A stretch of DNA of 64,000 nt, taken from the NCBI GenBank assembly GCA_963830455.1, contig CAWHMT010000002.1, positions 620,001 through 684,000 on the forward strand, read 5' to 3'. Below are positions 27,541 to 37,042 of this stretch, piece by piece (position 1 is the first letter of the stretch; every line of letters begins with the position of its first letter). A model generated the notes under the pieces. The model was not told the DNA's origin. It saw only the letters and a list, made by a program, of their open reading frames with translations, and did not search any database. The DNA comes from 20CM-2-65-7 sp963830455. GTDB taxonomy: Bacteria; Gemmatimonadota; Gemmatimonadetes; Gemmatimonadales; GWC2-71-9. The position numbers were made by a program, and so were the translations under genes.

Positions 27541-29002
27541 CGTGCCGGTGCACGATCCCCTCGGCGATCCGCTCGGCGTTCGCGAGGATGGTGAGACTCG
27601 TATTGACCGCCAGTGAAGAGGGAATCGCCGAGCCATCGCTGACGTAGAGGCCGGGATAGTCGAAGGCTTCGCCCGCGGCGTTCACGACCCCGTAGCGCTC
27701 GCTGTCCGCCATGCGGCACGAGCCCACCTGGTGCGCCGTCGAGAACCCCACATGCTCGCGCGACCCGCCATCGCGGTCAACGAATTCGACGTCCACCAGG
27801 CGGCAGCCGTTGCGAAGCAGAATCGAGTGGAGCAGCTCCGTCGTGCGCTTGTAGTACTTGGTCAGCGCGGATGACATGTCGAGCACGAGCTCCGGTGCGC
27901 CGTCTGGACCGAGTATGACCCTGGCAGCGGGCGGTGTAAGACCCATCGAATAGAGCGCCACGAGCCGGTGGCGGTACAGCTGCATCAGCTCGACGTTCGA
28001 CGCGCCCCACCAATCCGGCTGCCGCGCTTTCCCGTGCATCCGGAGACGCACGCCCGCCAGGAGCTGGAGCGGCATCGCTTTCCCTGCCGAGATCGTGATG
28101 CCGTGCGACTCGAGAAACTCATAGCTGATCATCCCCGGATGCGTCCGTCCGGTAAACATGTCGCCGTCCGGCAGGTCGTCGGCGAGAATAGCCGCGGCTT
28201 TCACGCTGCCGTTGAACGCGATGTGGCGACCGACGTGCTCCCCCAGGAACGGCATCGTCTCTCGCGACGCGAGCAGCAGCCGTGCCGTTCCGACCGTGCC
28301 GCCGCCGAGCACCAGGATCCGCGTACGATAGGTGATCGCGTTGCGGCCGCGGTGGCAGCGGACCTCATAGCGGTGACCGGGCAGCGGGATGATCTGCAGC
28401 GCCTCGACATCCGTCTCGATCGTGGCTCCTGCGGCGACCGCCTGCGGCAGGTAGTTGAGCAGTAGCGATTGCTTCGCCGCGTAGATACAGCCGGTCACGC
28501 AGAACCCGCTTCCGATGCATCCCCGCTCGGCGTAGCGCGCGCGATCGCAGCTGTAACCCAGGCGCTTCATCATCAGCGCGAACACCTGCCCGGTCTTCGG
28601 CACCAGCTCGGCGGGGATCTGGTTCACGTGCAGCATCTGCTCGGCGATGTCGTAGTACTGATTGAGTGTCGCGCGATCGATGCCCGCCGGCCACAGACGC
28701 CGCCCGCTCTCATCCACTTGATCGAAGACGCGCGACGGCGCCCGCAGCGACACCATCTCGTAGAAGCCCGACCCGCCGCCCAGCGCCTCGGCAAATGTGA
28801 GCGACAAGCGCTCGCTCGAGACGCCCTTCAGGTATCGCAGCAGGTACTGCGGATCCGACGTTTGGCGGAAATCCTTGAACGGATCGATGCGCGGTCCCTT
28901 TTCGATCATGGTCACCTGGCAGCCCGCCTGCGCGAGCCGGAGCGCGGGCGCGGCTGCGCCGAAGCCCGTGCCGATGACCAGCACCTCGGTCTCGCGGATC
29001 AT
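27479..29002 (-). CDS. GMC-type FAD-dependent oxidoreductase
   Basis: The 507-residue protein starts with the FAD motif VIGTGFGAAAPALRLAQAG, has GGGSGFYEMVSLRAPSRVF after it, a Cys-rich loop (CIGSGFCVTGC, about 167-177), and the C-terminal HQVGSCRM and NTSLTILANAERIAEG of the GMC/cholesterol-oxidase group. It oxidises an alcohol, sugar or sterol. The start overlaps the stop of the small lipoprotein gene (ATGA). The partner suggests a gluconate-dehydrogenase-like complex, although no cytochrome subunit is seen here. Confidence 0.82.
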   Translation of the reverse strand: MIRETEVLVIGTGFGAAAPALRLAQAGCQVTMIEKGPRIDPFKDFRQTSDPQYLLRYLKGVSSERLSLTFAEALGGGSGFYEMVSLRAPSRVFDQVDESGRRLWPAGIDRATLNQYYDIAEQMLHVNQIPAELVPKTGQVFALMMKRLGYSCDRARYAERGCIGSGFCVTGCIYAAKQSLLLNYLPQAVAAGATIETDVEALQIIPLPGHRYEVRCHRGRNAITYRTRILVLGGGTVGTARLLLASRETMPFLGEHVGRHIAFNGSVKAAAILADDLPDGDMFTGRTHPGMISYEFLESHGITISAGKAMPLQLLAGVRLRMHGKARQPDWWGASNVELMQLYRHRLVALYSMGLTPPAARVILGPDGAPELVLDMSSALTKYYKRTTELLHSILLRNGCRLVDVEFVDRDGGSREHVGFSTAHQVGSCRMADSERYGVVNAAGEAFDYPGLYVSDGSAIPSSLAVNTSLTILANAERIAEGIVHRHARAIGRRGTRLRSVESPERL

Positions 29003-29544
29003 GCGGCGTTCCCCCTGCTCGTGCGGGGCTTTGGAAGAAACCGGGCCGGCTCCTCGTAACTGATGACGCCGCCGCGGTAGAGGCCGGGAAACCCGATGAG
29101 CGCGCAGCCCGCGGCGTCGTCGTAGATGCCGGCGTAGATCGCGACCTGGGTGAGATAGATGGCGCCCCGGTAGAGCTTGCGCGTGGTGCCATCAGCATCG
29201 AGACCCGACAGGATGACGGCGGTCCGCTGCTCGAGCGTCAGCGCGTCAAATGGCGTGGCAAAGCGATCGTCCGCCCGGCGCGACAGGTCGGCCGCGAAGA
29301 ATGCCGCGTAGGCCGCGAACGGATAACGACGGTCGAGCAGGGCGCGCGCGGGATTCGTGTTGCCGGGCTCGAATCCCGGGATCACCGCCGCGGTGAAGGC
29401 CCGCAGCGTCCGCCCGACGAGCTCGGGGTCGTTCTGGAATTCGGCCGGGAAGGACCGCGTGAGGATGCGCAGCGGCGTGCACGCTTCGGTCGCGACTCCG
29501 GCGAGCAGCAGTGTGAGATAGCGGACAACGGTACGGCGCTCCAT
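28999..29544 (-). CDS. gluconate 2-dehydrogenase subunit 3-like lipoprotein
   Basis: The start at 29544 follows a strong SD (GGAGGGG). The 181-residue protein has a signal with RR and a lipobox-like ATEAC at about residue 22, so it may be a Tat or Sec lipoprotein. The rest (RTLRAFTAAVIPG, ALLDRRYPFAAY, YDDAAGCALIGFPG) matches the small subunit 3 of membrane-bound gluconate dehydrogenases. It is coupled to the FAD subunit and would help its export or anchoring. Confidence 0.72.
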   Translation of the reverse strand: MERRTVVRYLTLLLAGVATEACTPLRILTRSFPAEFQNDPELVGRTLRAFTAAVIPGFEPGNTNPARALLDRRYPFAAYAAFFAADLSRRADDRFATPFDALTLEQRTAVILSGLDADGTTRKLYRGAIYLTQVAIYAGIYDDAAGCALIGFPGLYRGGVISYEEPARFLPKPRTSRGNAA

Positions 29545-29598
29545 GGTTTCCCCTCCAGCGTTGTAGGCCAACGTTGGGAGGGGACCGGCAAGCCGCCG

Positions 29599-31497
29599 TC
29601 AAGCGTGCAGGATGCGCTGCCGCTCGCCTTCCAGCATCATGTCCCGATCGATCACATCTCTCACGATGCGAGCGACGAAGCTGTAGCCGCGGGCGTCCAC
29701 CACGAGCCACCGCCCCCATTCCAGCTCATCGAGCGCGGCGTCCAGCGCGGCGCCCTCGAGCCGCGCACCCCGGCCGATGCGCGCTGCGGGAGTGGGCTCG
29801 CGCTCGCCGAGCACCGCCGCGGCCTTGAGCGCAGCGGCGGCTGGAGCGCCGAGACAGTTGAATTGCACCCGGATGGCGGCCACGATCGAGTCGGGAAGAT
29901 CGCCGGGCATGGTCTGACCCAGGGTCTCGAGCGGTCGAGGCCACGCACCGCTCGTGGAGCTCATGTCCAGACCCTGGGCGACTGCCTGGCAGATCTCCAC
30001 GGCGAGCAGGGGAATGCCGGCGGAATCGGCGGCAATGCGGCGCGCGAGCCGGTGCGCCTGGTCCGCGGTATACGCGGGAATCGCCCAGTGAACGAGGGCC
30101 GTGAGATCCTCCTCGTCGAACGCAGCGGGCCTCACGACGATCCCCGGCACCTCACGACCGATCCGCGCTCGCAGCCCGGCGAGTCGCGGGTTGGCGGGCT
30201 CGCGCGTCGTTGTCAGGAGGAGCAGCAGGCGCGCGCGGGCGAGGTCCCGGACCATGGTCTCCAGGACCTCGAGCGATGCATTGTCCAGCCACTCGGCATC
30301 GTCCAGCACAAGGAGCAGCGGCTGCTCGGCACTGGCGACGCGCAGGACCTCGATCATCGCGGTGCTCAGTGATTGCGCAGACGGTGCCCGGGCCGCGGCG
30401 GGGAAGCGTTCAGCCCACTCGCTCGCCTCGTGCGCGAGCGCTCCCAACGCAGCCACCGAGGCTCCGGCGATGCCGGGCACATCGACCAAGCCACCGCGGA
30501 CGAGTGCGAGCACGCCGCTCATGTGCTGTGCTTGATCGGCGGGCACCGCGCGGGTCGCGACGGAGGCTCCGTTGTCGAGCGCGACGCGTGCGATGACTTC
30601 TTCGGCGAGCCGGGTCTTTCCGCAGCCAGGATCGGCTTCGATGACGGCCAGCGCGAGCCGGCCACCGGAGCGCACCTCGCGCCAATGGGTGAGGATCGCT
30701 GTCAGGTCGCGATCCCGACCGAACAGCGGCACCCGGCGCCACGCGCTTGGCTGCTCGGTGGCGTGTGCCGCCGCGGGCACCTTCCATGCGCGGACGCGGC
30801 GCAGCCGCTCGACCAGCGCCAGCGTCTCCGCCTCGATCCGGGCGCCGGACTGCTGCGCGCGTTTCTCGAGCTGGGCAAACACGTCCAGCGCCGCGGAACG
30901 GTCGCCCGCGAGCGCGAGGCGGCGCATGAGCATGCGCAACGCGCGCTGCGACTCGGGATCGAGGTGGAGCGCGCGCCCAATGGGGTCGTCGGCGCCCAGC
31001 AGGTCGGCGGCGTCGAGCCGCTGCTCGGCATGCTGGATGAGTACGTCCATCTCGCGGCCGTACCAGTGCCATTGCTCCGCGTGCAGCCAATCTTCGAACG
31101 CCGACGAGCCGTCGAGGCCGAAGCCGTCGGCGAACTTGCCGCGCACGAGCGGCGTCGCGGCCGCCCAATCGCTCCGTGCGATGAGGCGGTCCAGCTCGTC
31201 CGTGTCCAGCTCGACCGCGTCGGGCGCCAGCTCGAGCTGATCCGCTTCGGCGTGCATCCGCTCATCACCGATGTAGCGCCGCAGCACGCGCACCGCCTCG
31301 CGCAGTGACTGGCGGGCGGCGGCGTCCGGCTTGTCGGGCCACAGCAGGCCGATCGCCTGATCGCGCGTGCAGCGGCGTGCGGGCGAGCGTGCGATGTAGA
31401 GCAGCAGCGCCAGGTTGTGACGCCACAGCAGGTCGGAGGGGGCGGGCGCCCCGTCGACCGTCACTTCGAGCGGGCCCAGCGCGCGCACGCGAATCAT
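29599..31497 (-). CDS. SARP/BTAD-domain regulator with AAA ATPase domain
   Basis: The start at 31497 gives a 632-residue protein. Residues about 1-90 are a winged-helix (MIRVRALGPLEVTVDG, then LLWPDKPDAAARQSLREAVRVLRR), about 95-235 the bacterial transcriptional activator domain, and about 270-600 an ATPase with Walker A DPGCGKT (about 286-295) and Walker B LLVLDDAEWLD. It resembles SARP/LAL-type activators. It starts inside the stop of the Ser/Thr kinase gene (ATGA), so phosphorylation by that kinase is a plausible input. Confidence 0.82.
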   Translation of the reverse strand: MIRVRALGPLEVTVDGAPAPSDLLWRHNLALLLYIARSPARRCTRDQAIGLLWPDKPDAAARQSLREAVRVLRRYIGDERMHAEADQLELAPDAVELDTDELDRLIARSDWAAATPLVRGKFADGFGLDGSSAFEDWLHAEQWHWYGREMDVLIQHAEQRLDAADLLGADDPIGRALHLDPESQRALRMLMRRLALAGDRSAALDVFAQLEKRAQQSGARIEAETLALVERLRRVRAWKVPAAAHATEQPSAWRRVPLFGRDRDLTAILTHWREVRSGGRLALAVIEADPGCGKTRLAEEVIARVALDNGASVATRAVPADQAQHMSGVLALVRGGLVDVPGIAGASVAALGALAHEASEWAERFPAAARAPSAQSLSTAMIEVLRVASAEQPLLLVLDDAEWLDNASLEVLETMVRDLARARLLLLLTTTREPANPRLAGLRARIGREVPGIVVRPAAFDEEDLTALVHWAIPAYTADQAHRLARRIAADSAGIPLLAVEICQAVAQGLDMSSTSGAWPRPLETLGQTMPGDLPDSIVAAIRVQFNCLGAPAAAALKAAAVLGEREPTPAARIGRGARLEGAALDAALDELEWGRWLVVDARGYSFVARIVRDVIDRDMMLEGERQRILHA

Positions 31498-34199
31498 GGC
31501 CCGCAAAGGAGCTGCGCGATCTGTTGGCGTGCGGTATCCGCGCGGGCGCGATACCGCGGCTCGCCGTCGCGCCACAGCCGCGCGACGTCGCGATACGCCT
31601 TGCACGCTTCCGCCCGTTGGCCGCCGGCTGCGAGCAGCGGGGCGCGTTTCCAACGCGCCAGCGTTCCGAACGCCCAGTCGACCTCCGCGGCCTGCGGCAG
31701 GCCGGTCGGCAGTCCCACGAGATCGGTGTGCTCGTGCCACAGCAGCTCGCGGGCCGCGTCGTCCGGCTGCCCCCGCTCGGCGAACTGCTCCGCGCGCGAC
31801 ATCCGGACGAGCGTGCGGAGAAATGGGTGTTCGTGTCTTGCCATCGAATCGACATTGCTCGCGTTCACATAAGACGCGCGCCGCTGCTGCTGGGCGATTG
31901 GTCGGGGTCCGTCGGGATCCGCGAAGGCGAGCGCCTCGCTCAGCTCTACCGCAAAGCGTCTGAGGTCCGCGTCCGGCGTGACGGCGGCGAGCCGTTGCGC
32001 CAGCTCGAGAGCTTGTGACGGTCTGCCCAGCGCCAGCGAGCCGAGAGATTGCGCGATCAAGCCGGAGCGCTTGAGGTCGCGCTCGGGGGTCGCCGCGAGG
32101 ATTTCGCCGAACGCGATCTCGCCGCCGGGCGCATCGAAGCCGCCGAGCAGGCGTGGTCCCGCGCCGAGATTGCTCGAGGCGCGGACGACCGTGTCGCTCA
32201 AGACGCGTTGCAGCGTGTCCAGTGCGCGCTCCGGCAGGAACCGGAAGGAGAACGCGACGCCGAGCAAGGCGCGCAAGCTCAACGCGAACGGATCGTCGCC
32301 GACATTGCGCCGGTCGAGGGCTGCGAGGGCGCGCGCGGCGCCCGTCGAATCACCCGAGGCGATGTCCACCCAGGCGAGGTGTTCCCAGGCGGGCGCGAAG
32401 TCGGGCCGCAAACGCGCCGCCGTCTCGAGCGACGGAATCGCCTCCGCGCGCGCATGGCCGGCGAGCGGCCCGCGATGGAACAGCTCGTCGCCCAGCTGGA
32501 GATGCGCGAGGAAGAAATCCCGCCACCGATTGGCGGCGGCGCGGAGCGTATCGAGCCGCTGGGGCAACGGCAGTTGCGCGGCGCGAATCAGGCTCCGATA
32601 CCATTCCGGGAACGCGTCGATGTGGATCAGCACGCGCTGGACGCGCGCGGGGTCGTGCTCGCGGCCGAGCCAGCGCTCCACTTCATTCAGACGCCACGAG
32701 CACAGCCAGCAACTGGGATCGGTCTGCTCCGCCGCCGCATACGCCGTGTACGCGTTCTCCCATCTGCCCGCGGCGACGTACCGCTCGGCATTGAGGAACC
32801 GCGCGAGACCAAGAGGCGTGCGGGGCAGGGCGGCGCGCGGCAGCGAGCGCGCCAGCGGGCTCAGCGAGTCCCACACGGCAAGCAGCACGCGATAGGTCAG
32901 CGAATCACGCAGGCCGGCCCAACCGTCGAGCGGCGCACGGGCCTCCGGCATCGCCATTCCCGCGGCACTGCCGCGCGCGTCGGACAGCTGCACGTTGACA
33001 TCGCCGTTGGTCACTGCCACTCGGCCGCGGATGACGAGCGCGGGCGTGCGGAACGGCCAGTGAGACAACCACCCGCGCGAGGTCGTCACGCGAAAGTCGG
33101 GGTGGCTGCGGAGCTCGCCCCGCAACAGATCGACGAGCGAGTCGGCCAGGCGGCGTTGTGCCGGAGGGCCGACGTAGTCGAACCGCGGCAAGGCCACCAG
33201 GAGCGTGCCGGGGCCTGACAGCGGGAGACGCCCGATCAGGATCATCACCGCAACGCCGACGACGATGCCGCCGATCGCCAGCATGGCGGCGCGCTGGAGG
33301 TAGCGCAGCACGCGGGTCCGCCAGAGCGCCCTACGGAACGTGCGCGCGTCCCGCCATCGCTCCGCTGGTTCCTCCCGCAGCGCGCGCCGCAGAACCCTGG
33401 CGACGCGTCCAGGGACGCTGTGCCACGATGGTGGTCCGGCGAGGAATCGCTCGCCGGTCAGCGCCTCATAGATCACGAGCCCGGCTTGGTACAGATCGGT
33501 TGCGGGCGTGATGGCCCCACCGCCAATCTGCTCCGGAGCCTGATAGCCTGGCGTCGCTTCCTGGGCCACGGACCGTCGTTCGCTGCCAGTTCGCTGCGGA
33601 GCAGTGGGGGCGCGCGCGATCCCGAAGTCCGAGAGCTTGGCGCGGAGCGAATCGCCGACCACGAACACGTTGCTCGGTTTGATGTCGCGATGGACGATGC
33701 CCTGGCGATGCACCCCCTCGAGGCCATCGAGCAGATCGCGCCCCAACTTCACCGCGTGGCTGCGACCGAGCGGTCCGCGCTCGAGTCGCTGTGCCAGCGT
33801 CGGTCCATCCACAAACTCCATGATGTAGTAATGGAGTCCGGCGGTGGCGTACGCGTGGTGGATGGTGACGACGTTGGGATGGCGGACGTCCGCCATGAGC
33901 TGCGCTTCGCGCATGAACGCCTGGGCGGCGTACGCGGTGGCCAGCTCGAGGCGCAGCACTTTGACCGCGACCGGGCAATTGAGTGTCAGGTCGGTGGCGA
34001 GGAACACCCGTCCCATGCCGCCACTGCCGAGCTCGCGTTCGAGGCGGTAGTCGGGGAAGAGGGCGGCTTGCAGCCGGTCGAACAGCGGATCCGGCGCCAC
34101 GGCTCGAACCTGCAGAGCGGTGGCGCAAAGCACTAGAGGCTCGGAGCCGCTAGCTACGGGCGGTAAGATTCCGGACCCGGAATAGCCGTACACCACCAT
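31494..34199 (-). CDS. Ser/Thr protein kinase with membrane helix and TPR-like C-terminus
   Basis: The longest frame gives 901 residues. The kinase domain (about residues 50-310) has GSGGMGRVFLA, VAVKVL, HRDIKPSNVFV and DFG, so it is active by motif. One membrane helix follows (about 317-338), then about 560 residues of helical repeats including TPR-like units, predicted periplasmic. The true start may be an internal GTG (34133 or 34100; the latter gives MAPDPLFDRLQAALFPDYRL, the usual family beginning). The divergent PepSY-like gene begins 37 bases upstream of the longest start. Confidence 0.85.
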   Translation of the reverse strand: MVVYGYSGSGILPPVASGSEPLVLCATALQVRAVAPDPLFDRLQAALFPDYRLERELGSGGMGRVFLATDLTLNCPVAVKVLRLELATAYAAQAFMREAQLMADVRHPNVVTIHHAYATAGLHYYIMEFVDGPTLAQRLERGPLGRSHAVKLGRDLLDGLEGVHRQGIVHRDIKPSNVFVVGDSLRAKLSDFGIARAPTAPQRTGSERRSVAQEATPGYQAPEQIGGGAITPATDLYQAGLVIYEALTGERFLAGPPSWHSVPGRVARVLRRALREEPAERWRDARTFRRALWRTRVLRYLQRAAMLAIGGIVVGVAVMILIGRLPLSGPGTLLVALPRFDYVGPPAQRRLADSLVDLLRGELRSHPDFRVTTSRGWLSHWPFRTPALVIRGRVAVTNGDVNVQLSDARGSAAGMAMPEARAPLDGWAGLRDSLTYRVLLAVWDSLSPLARSLPRAALPRTPLGLARFLNAERYVAAGRWENAYTAYAAAEQTDPSCWLCSWRLNEVERWLGREHDPARVQRVLIHIDAFPEWYRSLIRAAQLPLPQRLDTLRAAANRWRDFFLAHLQLGDELFHRGPLAGHARAEAIPSLETAARLRPDFAPAWEHLAWVDIASGDSTGAARALAALDRRNVGDDPFALSLRALLGVAFSFRFLPERALDTLQRVLSDTVVRASSNLGAGPRLLGGFDAPGGEIAFGEILAATPERDLKRSGLIAQSLGSLALGRPSQALELAQRLAAVTPDADLRRFAVELSEALAFADPDGPRPIAQQQRRASYVNASNVDSMARHEHPFLRTLVRMSRAEQFAERGQPDDAARELLWHEHTDLVGLPTGLPQAAEVDWAFGTLARWKRAPLLAAGGQRAEACKAYRDVARLWRDGEPRYRARADTARQQIAQLLCGP

Positions 34200-34235
34200 A
34201 CATTCACAGGATCACCAGAACACCAAGGGATCGAT

Positions 34236-34718
34236 ATGCGACTCAGAACAGTGGCAATCGAGCTGCTATTGCTGACAGCTCTAGGATCGCAGGCGTGGGC
34301 GCAGGAACAGGAACAGGAAAAGGAGAAAAAGCTCAAACGGTCCGAACTGCCGGCCGCTGTTCAGCGGACTGCCGACGCGCAGAGCGCTGGTGCGACGGTG
34401 AAGGGATATTCGTCGGAGGAGGAGAACGGTCAGGTCGTCTTTGAGGTCGAGATGACCGTGCGCGGGCACGGCCGCGACGTGTTGATCGCTGCCGATGGGA
34501 CCGTGCTGGAAATTGAGGAGGAAGTCGCGCTCGACTCACTCCCCGCGGCGGTGCGTGCGGGGCTCCGGGAGCTCGCCGGGAGCGGCACCATCACGAAGGT
34601 CGAGTCGCTGACCAAGCGTGGCACGCTCGTAGCCTACGAAGCCCACGTGAAGACAGGCGACAAGCGGTCAGAGATCCAGGTCGGTCCCGATGGCAAGCGG
34701 CTCGCACACCCGGAATAG
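34236..34718 (+). CDS. secreted PepSY-like domain protein
   Basis: The 160-residue protein has a signal peptide ending about AWAQ (residue 22), a Glu/Lys/Gln-rich stretch, and two repeats of the PepSY-like (beta-lactamase-inhibitor-like) type: LPAAVQRTAD...GYSSEEENGQVVFEVEM and LPAAVRAGLRELAG...RGTLVAYEAHV. It is likely a periplasmic binding or inhibitory protein of unknown partner. A strong hairpin 25 bases after the stop probably ends transcription. Confidence 0.7.
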   Translation: MRLRTVAIELLLLTALGSQAWAQEQEQEKEKKLKRSELPAAVQRTADAQSAGATVKGYSSEEENGQVVFEVEMTVRGHGRDVLIAADGTVLEIEEEVALDSLPAAVRAGLRELAGSGTITKVESLTKRGTLVAYEAHVKTGDKRSEIQVGPDGKRLAHPE

Positions 34719-34742
34719 GCGAACACTCCAGTCCGCCAAGAC

Positions 34743-34774
34743 GAAGCCCCGCAGCGCAACAGCTGCGGGGCTTC
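34743..34774 (+). terminator. 12-bp-stem hairpin between convergent genes
   Basis: GAAGCCCCGCAG (34743-34754) pairs exactly with CTGCGGGGCTTC (34763-34774) over an eight-base loop. It lies between convergent genes and probably acts on both strands, although no long T-run follows. Confidence 0.75.
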
Positions 34775-34780
34775 TCGTGC

Positions 34781-35299
34781 TTAGCGGGTCCGTCTTGGGG
34801 GAGTGGGAGGAGGTGGAGGCGCCGTGGGCAGCGGCGTGTCGCTGTTCCAGATGTCGTCCACCATGAGCCATTGCCCGTTCTGCTGCTCCCACCGCACGAG
34901 GTACTTGCCCGAATCGACGGCGGGAGTGCCCGGCGGCAATTTCGCGCCGGCGGGGTAGGCCCAGTTCCAGCGGCCCCGCTCGATGGCCACGGACCCAGTG
35001 CCCACGACGGTCTCGGCACGGAGCGTGAGGATCGGTTTTGGGTCCATCGTATTGAGGACGGCGAAGAATGCTTTGATCGCATCTTTGCCCTTCATCGTGG
35101 CCATGTTCGGCGGCATGATGACTCCATCGGCGGCGTAGAACTCGGCGATCGAGTCGGCGTGGCCGGTGCTGGTGAGCCGCGGCCACTGGGCGTTGGCCGC
35201 GTCGATCGCTTGCTTGGCGCTGGCCGATGTGTCGGCCGGAGCCGGCTGGCACGCGAATGCCGCGGTGATGAGTACGGCGAGATAGCTATGGGCGCGCAT
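34781..35299 (-). CDS. DUF4440/SnoaL-like lipoprotein
   Basis: The 172-residue protein has a signal with a Cys at about residue 17 (AAFAC), suggesting a lipoprotein. The body is an NTF2-like fold: AIDAANAQWPRLTSTGHADSIAEFYAADGVIM, then GKDAIKAFF and GQWLMVDDIWNSD. Members serve as ketosteroid-isomerase-like binding domains with varied or no catalysis. The tail is Pro-rich. Confidence 0.75.
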   Translation of the reverse strand: MRAHSYLAVLITAAFACQPAPADTSASAKQAIDAANAQWPRLTSTGHADSIAEFYAADGVIMPPNMATMKGKDAIKAFFAVLNTMDPKPILTLRAETVVGTGSVAIERGRWNWAYPAGAKLPPGTPAVDSGKYLVRWEQQNGQWLMVDDIWNSDTPLPTAPPPPPTPPRRTR

Positions 35300-35312
35300 C
35301 TACTCTCTCCGA

Positions 35313-35975
35313 CTAGTGGGGACGGGTGGGAAACCGCTCGAATCGATACGCCAATTCTGGGCCGCTTTCGCCCTCATACGCAAGCCGGGCGATCAGCAAC
35401 GTGAAGGGTTCGGTGTAACGCGCGATCCTGAGTGGTCCCGCGTCCACGGGCTCGAACCCCACGTCCCGGATCAACTCGGCCGCAATCTTCTTGCTGCTCG
35501 TGTTGTCCCCGCAATACACGAGGCTCGGCTTGGTGGCTTTGCGTCGAGCCGCGAACACACCAAACAGCACCTCGCTCGGCACGGTGCCGAACGCGGAGAC
35601 GACCTTAGCCTTGGGGACTTTCTTTGCCAGCTCTTCTGCGCCCGAAGAGGTGTGGGCGACGACGAGGTCGGTATCGTCGGCGTTCATTGGCAGCGAGCAG
35701 GTTACGATGACCTTGCCCGAGAGATCGCCGGCCTGCTTCAGGACGTCATCGACTCGCGACCAATGCACCGCGAGCAGCAGCGCATCGGCGTCCCGTGAGG
35801 CTTCAGCCGGGGTGCCAGCGCGTGCGCGTCCTTTGATCGGGATCGCGTCGCGCGCGAGCTTCTCGAGCTTTTGCCTGGTGCGGGCGTAACTGAACACCAC
35901 CTCGTGTCCCGCGCGCGCGAAGATCGTGCCGAGCTTGCCGCCCATCAGTCCTGAGCCCAGAATGCCGATGCGCAT
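35313..35975 (-). CDS. NADPH-dependent F420 reductase-like oxidoreductase
   Basis: The 220-residue protein starts with the dinucleotide motif GILGSGLMGGKLGTIFARAGHEV. The segments DADALLLAVHWSRVDDVL and VVSAFGTVPSEVLF match the NADP oxidoreductase/F420-dependent family (DinB unrelated). Whether it uses F420 or another cofactor is not decidable here. Its ATG directly follows the TAG of the aldo/keto reductase gene. Confidence 0.75.
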   Translation of the reverse strand: MRIGILGSGLMGGKLGTIFARAGHEVVFSYARTRQKLEKLARDAIPIKGRARAGTPAEASRDADALLLAVHWSRVDDVLKQAGDLSGKVIVTCSLPMNADDTDLVVAHTSSGAEELAKKVPKAKVVSAFGTVPSEVLFGVFAARRKATKPSLVYCGDNTSSKKIAAELIRDVGFEPVDAGPLRIARYTEPFTLLIARLAYEGESGPELAYRFERFPTRPH

Positions 35976-36959
35976 CTAGAGGCCGGTCCGTTTCTCCAAT
36001 GCTTCGGGATAGCGCGCCCCCTGGATCGTGATGTGCGAGGCGGCGGTCTCGATTTCTCGGGAGTCGTCCGGTGTCAGCTTGATCGCAGCGGCGCCGATGT
36101 TTTCCTCGAGGCGTGCGAGCTTGGTCGTGCCCGGGATCGGCACGATCCACGGCTTCCGGGCGAGCAACCAGGCGAGCGCGAGCTGTGCCGGCGTGACCCG
36201 CTTCTTTTCCGCTAATCTCCGCAGCACCTCGACGATGGGTTGATTCGCCTTCCGGGCCTCGGTCGTGAACCGCGGCACGATGTTGCGGAAATCGGAGCTC
36301 ACGAACGTCGTCTTCTCGTCGATCGTGCCCGTGAGGAATCCCTTGCCGAGGGGGCTGAACGGCACGAAGCCGATGCCGAGCTCTTCCAGCGTCGGGATCA
36401 GCTCGTCTTCAGGCCGTCGCCACCACAGCGAGTATTCGCTCTGGACCGCGGTGACCGGTTGCACGGCGTGGGCGCGGCGGATCGTCTTGACGCCCGCTTC
36501 GGACATGCCGAAATGCTTCACCTTGCCTTGCGCGATCAATTCCTTGACCGCGCCTGCCACGTCTTCGATCGGGACGCTCGGATCGACCCGGTGCTGATAA
36601 TAGAGATCCACGACATCGGTCCGGAGCCGTTTCAGCGAGCCCTCGATGCTCTGCTTGATGCGCTCGGGGCGGCTGTCCTGCGCCTGCTGTCCGTTTTCGT
36701 ATTTGATGCCGAACTTGGTGGCGATCACGACTTGCCGGCGCACGGGAGCCAGCGCCTCACCGACCAGCTCTTCATTAGTATGGGGACCGTAGATCTCGGC
36801 AGTATCGAAGAACGTGATGCCGCGGTCCACGGCCGCGCGGATGAGCGCGATCATCGCGCCTTTCTCCGGCGGCGTGCCGTAGCTCTGGCTCATGCCCATG
36901 CACCCGAGGCCGAGGGCGGAGACGTTCAGGCCGGACTCGCCGAGCATGCGCGTTTGCAT
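35976..36959 (-). CDS. aldo/keto reductase
   Basis: The 327-residue TIM-barrel enzyme has all four catalytic residues in context: Asp and Tyr in FFDTAEIYGPHTNEE, Lys in VIATKFG, and His in YYQHRVD. The C-terminal cofactor region (IPGTTKLARLEENIGAA) is typical of YajO/AKR13-type NADPH-dependent reductases acting on aldehydes and ketones. It is immediately followed by the F420-reductase-like gene, so the two are probably an operon. Confidence 0.88.
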   Translation of the reverse strand: MQTRMLGESGLNVSALGLGCMGMSQSYGTPPEKGAMIALIRAAVDRGITFFDTAEIYGPHTNEELVGEALAPVRRQVVIATKFGIKYENGQQAQDSRPERIKQSIEGSLKRLRTDVVDLYYQHRVDPSVPIEDVAGAVKELIAQGKVKHFGMSEAGVKTIRRAHAVQPVTAVQSEYSLWWRRPEDELIPTLEELGIGFVPFSPLGKGFLTGTIDEKTTFVSSDFRNIVPRFTTEARKANQPIVEVLRRLAEKKRVTPAQLALAWLLARKPWIVPIPGTTKLARLEENIGAAAIKLTPDDSREIETAASHITIQGARYPEALEKRTGL

Positions 36960-37042
36960 TCTTCAACCTACCCCGGAGACCGTAGCCTCGGTAAGTTGCC
37001 TCCCTCGAAGCTCTCTTGTTGATTGATCTGGAGGACGGCGCA

